From NCBI GenBank assembly GCA_023432025.1, contig JAEYVE010000162.1:1-50515 (forward strand): a DNA stretch of 50,515 bases. The letters are read 5' to 3'. The notes under the pieces were generated by a model that had not been told where the DNA came from, searched no databases, and saw nothing but the letters and a program-made list of their open reading frames with translations. Every line of letters begins with the position of its first letter. Within the stretch, counting starts at the first letter, position 1. The translations under genes and the position numbers were made by a program. Positions 47,497 through 50,515 of the stretch are shown in pieces. The stretch is from Pseudomonadota bacterium. GTDB taxonomy: Bacteria > Myxococcota_A > Polyangia > Polyangiales > Polyangiaceae.

Positions 47497-48903
47497 GTGC
47501 GAACGCGGCCCCGAAAGCAGAGCTCGACGCGAAGCACGCGCCCGGCGCTCGCGCGCGGCGCTCGCCCAGCGCTCACGCGCAGCGAGTCCTCCGCGGCGCC
47601 GAGTCCAGTCGCTCTCATCGCCAAAAAACGTGACGGACACGAACACACGGAGGAGGAGCTGCACGCCCTCGTCCGCGCGCTCATGGACGGCAGCCTCGCC
47701 GACTACCAAATGACGGCGTGGCTCATGGCGGCGTTCCTGCGTGGCCTCTCGGAGCGTGAAATGGTCGCGCTCACCGACGCCATGTTACGCTCGGGAACCA
47801 CGCTGGAGCTCCCAAGCGTCGACGCACCCAAAGTCGACAAACACTCCACGGGCGGCGTCGGAGACAAAATCAGCCTCTGCCTCGGCCCGCTCGTCGCAGC
47901 GTGCGGAGCCGCGGTGCCCATGATCGCAGGCCGTGGTCTTGGCCACACGGGAGGCACCCTGGACAAGCTGGAGGCGATCCCCGGCTACGACGTGCACCTG
48001 GACGCCCTCCGCTTCGAGCGCGTCGTGCGCGACGTCGGGGTCTCCATCATTGGGCAAACCGCGCACCTCGCGCCGGCGGACAAGCGCATCTACGCGCTGC
48101 GCGACGTCACCGGCACCGTGGCGTGCGTCCCCCTCATCGTCGCCAGCATCCTCTCGAAGAAGCTCGCAGAAGGCATCGACGCGCTGGTGCTCGACGTGAA
48201 AGTCGGTCGGGGCGCCTTCATGAAAGATCTTCCGTCGGCCGAGGCGCTCGCACGCGCGCTGGTGCGCGTCGGCAAGCGCTCGGGCAAGCGTGTGACGGCG
48301 CTCTTGACCGACATGAGCGCGCCAATAGGTCGCACCATCGGCAACGCGCTCGAGCTACGTGAGGCCATCGAGGTCTTGCAGGGCGGAGGTCCCGCGGACA
48401 CTCGTGAGCTCACCCTGCGGCTGGGCGCGGAAATGCTCGTGACCACCCACGTCGCAAAAACGCGCGTAGAAGCCCGAAGGGCCCTGCTCCGCGCCATTGA
48501 GAACGGCTCCGGCCTCGATCGACTCGCGCGCATGGTGCGCCTCCACGGGGGCGACGAGCGTTACGTCCTCGACCCCGCGCGGCTGCCGCGTACACGTCTC
48601 CGCGTCGAAGTTCCGGCGCCCCGCGCAGGGCGGGTCGCCACCATCGACGCGGAGTGCCTCGGCGAGCTCGCGGTCTCCCTGGGCGCTGGACGCGCGCGCG
48701 CCGAAGACGTCGTGGATCCCGCCGTGGGCATCGAGCTGTGCGTGCAGCGCGGGGACGTCGTCGCCCAGGGTCAGCCGCTGGCGCTCTTGCACGTGCAGAG
48801 TCGGCGCTACGCGGACGCGTGGCTCGTCGCCGCCCAAAGCGCATTCGAAATTGGACCACGCTCCGCCCCCACGCCGGAGCTCGTGCTCGCTCGCATTCGA
48901 TAG
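47497..48903 (+). CDS. deoA: Thymidine / pyrimidine-nucleoside phosphorylase
   Basis: Splits thymidine (or uridine) to base and (deoxy)ribose-1-phosphate. The 468-aa protein carries ALIAKKRDGHEHTEEELHALV, DYQMTAWLMAAFLRG, VDKHSTGGVGDKISL (phosphate site), GRGLGHTGGTLDKLE and DVKVGRGAFMKDL, all typical, plus a C-terminal PYNP domain. The start is uncertain because the frame is open far upstream through the repeats; GTG 47497 is chosen as it follows TATACT, leaving an Arg/Ser-rich extension of about 38 residues before the conserved domain. No ATG lies closer to the domain. The symbol could equally be pdp. Confidence 0.92.
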   Translation: MRTRPRKQSSTRSTRPALARGARPALTRSESSAAPSPVALIAKKRDGHEHTEEELHALVRALMDGSLADYQMTAWLMAAFLRGLSEREMVALTDAMLRSGTTLELPSVDAPKVDKHSTGGVGDKISLCLGPLVAACGAAVPMIAGRGLGHTGGTLDKLEAIPGYDVHLDALRFERVVRDVGVSIIGQTAHLAPADKRIYALRDVTGTVACVPLIVASILSKKLAEGIDALVLDVKVGRGAFMKDLPSAEALARALVRVGKRSGKRVTALLTDMSAPIGRTIGNALELREAIEVLQGGGPADTRELTLRLGAEMLVTTHVAKTRVEARRALLRAIENGSGLDRLARMVRLHGGDERYVLDPARLPRTRLRVEVPAPRAGRVATIDAECLGELAVSLGAGRARAEDVVDPAVGIELCVQRGDVVAQGQPLALLHVQSRRYADAWLVAAQSAFEIGPRSAPTPELVLARIR

Positions 48904-49038
48904 AACGGCAGCGCGTTTCGAGCCCCCTTCTCGGGGTGGCCGAGCCCGACTACGGCCGTCGGCGCTCGAGCGGCCCCGTCTATTCGCCCGGTGCTTCGGG
49001 CACTTTTCGGACGCCCGTGAACCTGTCAAGGTCCCGCC

Positions 49039-50515
49039 GTGCTTCAGCTCGACTCCGTCTCCAAGCGCCACGGCAGCCAAATCCTGTTCCTCGACGCGAG
49101 CCTCGCGGTGTTCCGCGGCGAGCGCGTGGGACTCGTGGGACCGAACGGCGCAGGCAAGTCCACCGTCTTTCGTCTGCTCGTGGGGCAAGAGCACCCCGAC
49201 GCCGGCCAGGTGAACATCGATCGCAACACGGTCATCGGCTACTTCGATCAGAACGTCGGAGAAATGAGCGGTCGGAGCGTGCTCGAGGAAACCATCGCCG
49301 GCGCTGGAGAAATCGCCACCGTACGCAGCGAGCTTTCGCAGCTCGAAGCCGCCATGGCCGATCCCGAACAGATGGACCGCCTCGACGAGCTGGTCGAGCG
49401 CTTTGGCGTGGTGCAGTCCCGCTTCGACGAGTTGGATGGCTACGCCCTGGAAGCGCGCGCGCAAGAGGTGCTCTCGGGCCTCGGTTTCAGCCCCGAAATG
49501 GTGACGGGCGACGTGGGCCGTCTCTCGGGTGGATGGAAAATGCGCGTCGCGCTCGCGCGCGTCCTCTTGATGAAGCCAGACGCTCTGCTCTTGGACGAGC
49601 CGACGAACCATCTGGACATCGAATCCATCATTTGGCTCGAAGGCTTCTTGAAAAACTTCGAGGGCGGACTCGTCATCACCTCGCACGACCGCTCGTTCTT
49701 GAATCGCGTCGTGACGCGAATCGTCGACATCGACTCGGGTGAGCTCATCAGCTACTCCGGCAACTTCGACTTCTACCAAGAGCAGTACGCGCAGCGACAA
49801 AAGCAGCAGGCGGCGCAGTTCGAGCGCCAGCAAGCCATGTTGGCCAAGGAGCAAGCGTTCATCGACCGCTTCAAAGCGCGCGCCAGTCACGCGGCTCAAG
49901 TCCAGTCCCGCGTGAAAAAACTGGAGAAGATCGAGCGCGTGGAGCCGCCCGTCCAGCGAAAGGTCATCGAGTTCGAGTTTCGCGCTCCGCCCCGCTCGGG
50001 CGACGACGTGGCCGTCCTCGAGCACGTTCACAAGGCCTACGGCAAAAAGGTCATCTACGACGACCTCGACCTCCTCATTCGCCGCAAAGAGCGCTGGTGC
50101 ATCATGGGCGTGAACGGCGCCGGGAAGAGCACGCTCCTCAAGCTCGTGGCGCGCGCGTCCGAGCCCGATCGCGGCACGGTGCGCCTCGGCGCCAGCGTCA
50201 AGCTCGGCTACTTCGCTCAGCACACCATGGAAATTCTGGACGGGAGCCTCACCGTCCTCGAAATGGTGCAAAAGGAGTTTCCGCTGGCGGGCCTCGGCGT
50301 GTTGCGCACCCTGCTGGGTGCGTTCGGCTTTCCGGGCGACACCGTACAAAAGCGGTGTTCCGTGCTCTCCGGAGGAGAAAAGGCGCGCCTCGTGCTCGCC
50401 ATCATGCTCTTCGATCCGCCGAACTTCCTGGTGCTGGACGAGCCAACGAACCACTTGGACATCGACACCAAGGACATGATGGTGCGCATGCTGCGCGAGT
50501 TCGAGGGCACCATGC
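49039..50515 (+). CDS. ABC-F ATPase (Uup/EttA-type), cut by the window end
   Basis: A soluble ABC protein with two ATPase domains and no membrane part; 492 codons are visible and the 3' end lies outside the window. Domain 1 has Walker A GPNGAGKST (34-42), signature RLSGGWKM and DEPTNHLDIES. The linker contains a charged helical pair (about 245-300, QEQYAQRQKQQAAQFERQQ). Domain 2 has GVNGAGKST, LSGGEKARL and DEPTNHLDID. ABC-F proteins act on ribosomes (translation factors or antibiotic protection); the exact subtype (Uup, YbiT, EttA) is not decided. The GTG start at 49039 gives MLQLDSVSK; AAGG lies some 9 nt upstream. Confidence 0.92.
   Translation, partial: MLQLDSVSKRHGSQILFLDASLAVFRGERVGLVGPNGAGKSTVFRLLVGQEHPDAGQVNIDRNTVIGYFDQNVGEMSGRSVLEETIAGAGEIATVRSELSQLEAAMADPEQMDRLDELVERFGVVQSRFDELDGYALEARAQEVLSGLGFSPEMVTGDVGRLSGGWKMRVALARVLLMKPDALLLDEPTNHLDIESIIWLEGFLKNFEGGLVITSHDRSFLNRVVTRIVDIDSGELISYSGNFDFYQEQYAQRQKQQAAQFERQQAMLAKEQAFIDRFKARASHAAQVQSRVKKLEKIERVEPPVQRKVIEFEFRAPPRSGDDVAVLEHVHKAYGKKVIYDDLDLLIRRKERWCIMGVNGAGKSTLLKLVARASEPDRGTVRLGASVKLGYFAQHTMEILDGSLTVLEMVQKEFPLAGLGVLRTLLGAFGFPGDTVQKRCSVLSGGEKARLVLAIMLFDPPNFLVLDEPTNHLDIDTKDMMVRMLREFEGTM

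Noticed and set aside
48355..50454. About 700-codon minus-strand open frame opposite deoA and the ABC-F gene
   Set aside because: Antisense to two catalytically complete enzymes; no domain, no start signal.
1..50515. tRNA, rRNA, insertion sequence or prophage signals
   Set aside because: Scanning the gaps showed no cloverleaf-like segments, transposase-like proteins, terminal inverted repeats or phage structural genes.

Overview
The window is about 50.5 kb of high-GC chromosomal DNA, densely packed with genes on both strands. It shows no rRNA, tRNA, CRISPR, prophage or transposase signature that I could find. The gene style points to a myxobacterium (phylum Myxococcota, probably the Polyangia/Sorangium side). 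The signs are a Gly/Ser-rich-linker lipoprotein, a large Ser/Thr kinase fused to an ATPase, a stand-alone MshEN (GspE N-terminal) protein, an FHA-DUF4388 protein, a TonB-dependent receptor carrying its own TonB C-terminal domain, and very strong G/C third-position bias. Species-level assignment is not possible from this alone.

Layout. 1-2.5 kb: two lipoproteins, the second a Tat-type HiPIP-like iron-sulfur protein, then a convergent cytidylate-kinase-like gene. 2.8-5.3 kb (minus): outer-membrane barrel, O-methyltransferase, ttcA. 5.4-9.9 kb (plus): TonB-dependent receptor, serB, a protein of unknown function. 9.9-11 kb (minus): a YggX-type protein and a GspC-like PDZ membrane protein. 11-13.2 kb (plus): a translationally coupled histidine kinase / OmpR regulator / DUF3293 operon. 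13.3-17.6 kb (minus): the 4-nt-overlap operon xseA-aroE-glycogen debranching enzyme. 17.7-19.2 kb: biotin carboxylase. 19.2-20.2 kb (minus): MshEN protein. 20.4-26.3 kb (plus): Ser/Thr kinase-ATPase, HAD/App1-like protein, SMI1-like protein and hisD. 26.3-26.6 kb: a non-coding patch made of tandem copies of the hisD 3' end plus a perfect 17-bp hairpin. 26.6-32.1 kb (minus): FHA-DUF4388, a large membrane histidine kinase, nadD, a degenerate metallophosphoesterase and ccmB. 32.3-35.6 kb: small DUF genes, a dipeptide epimerase and yaeQ. 36.1-42.9 kb (plus): RluA-type pseudouridine synthase, a small membrane protein, gltX, a CPBP protease, speA and a cupin. 42.9-47.3 kb: a PAP2 phosphatase, a 26-residue-repeat protein, a lytic transglycosylase, a lipoprotein and a WYL regulator. 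47.5 kb to the end: thymidine phosphorylase and an ABC-F ATPase cut by the window edge.

Most genes are housekeeping metabolism (serine, shikimate, histidine, NAD, arginine/polyamine, glycogen, nucleosides) interleaved with signalling. The most unusual observations are: (i) a TA-N3-T hexamer placed 6-10 nt before the start codon of about ten genes, mostly without a Shine-Dalgarno, suggesting widespread leaderless mRNAs; (ii) a metallophosphoesterase-like protein that has lost its metal ligands, overlapping nadD; (iii) a free MshEN domain matching the c-di-GMP-binding 24-5-24 motif; (iv) the hisD tail duplication; (v) a five-copy short repeat between a WYL regulator and deoA; and (vi) a protein built of exact-length 26-residue repeats. 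No single locus looks like an obvious new defence or secretion system. Start codons were chosen by eye from domain extent, ribosome-binding sites and overlaps.
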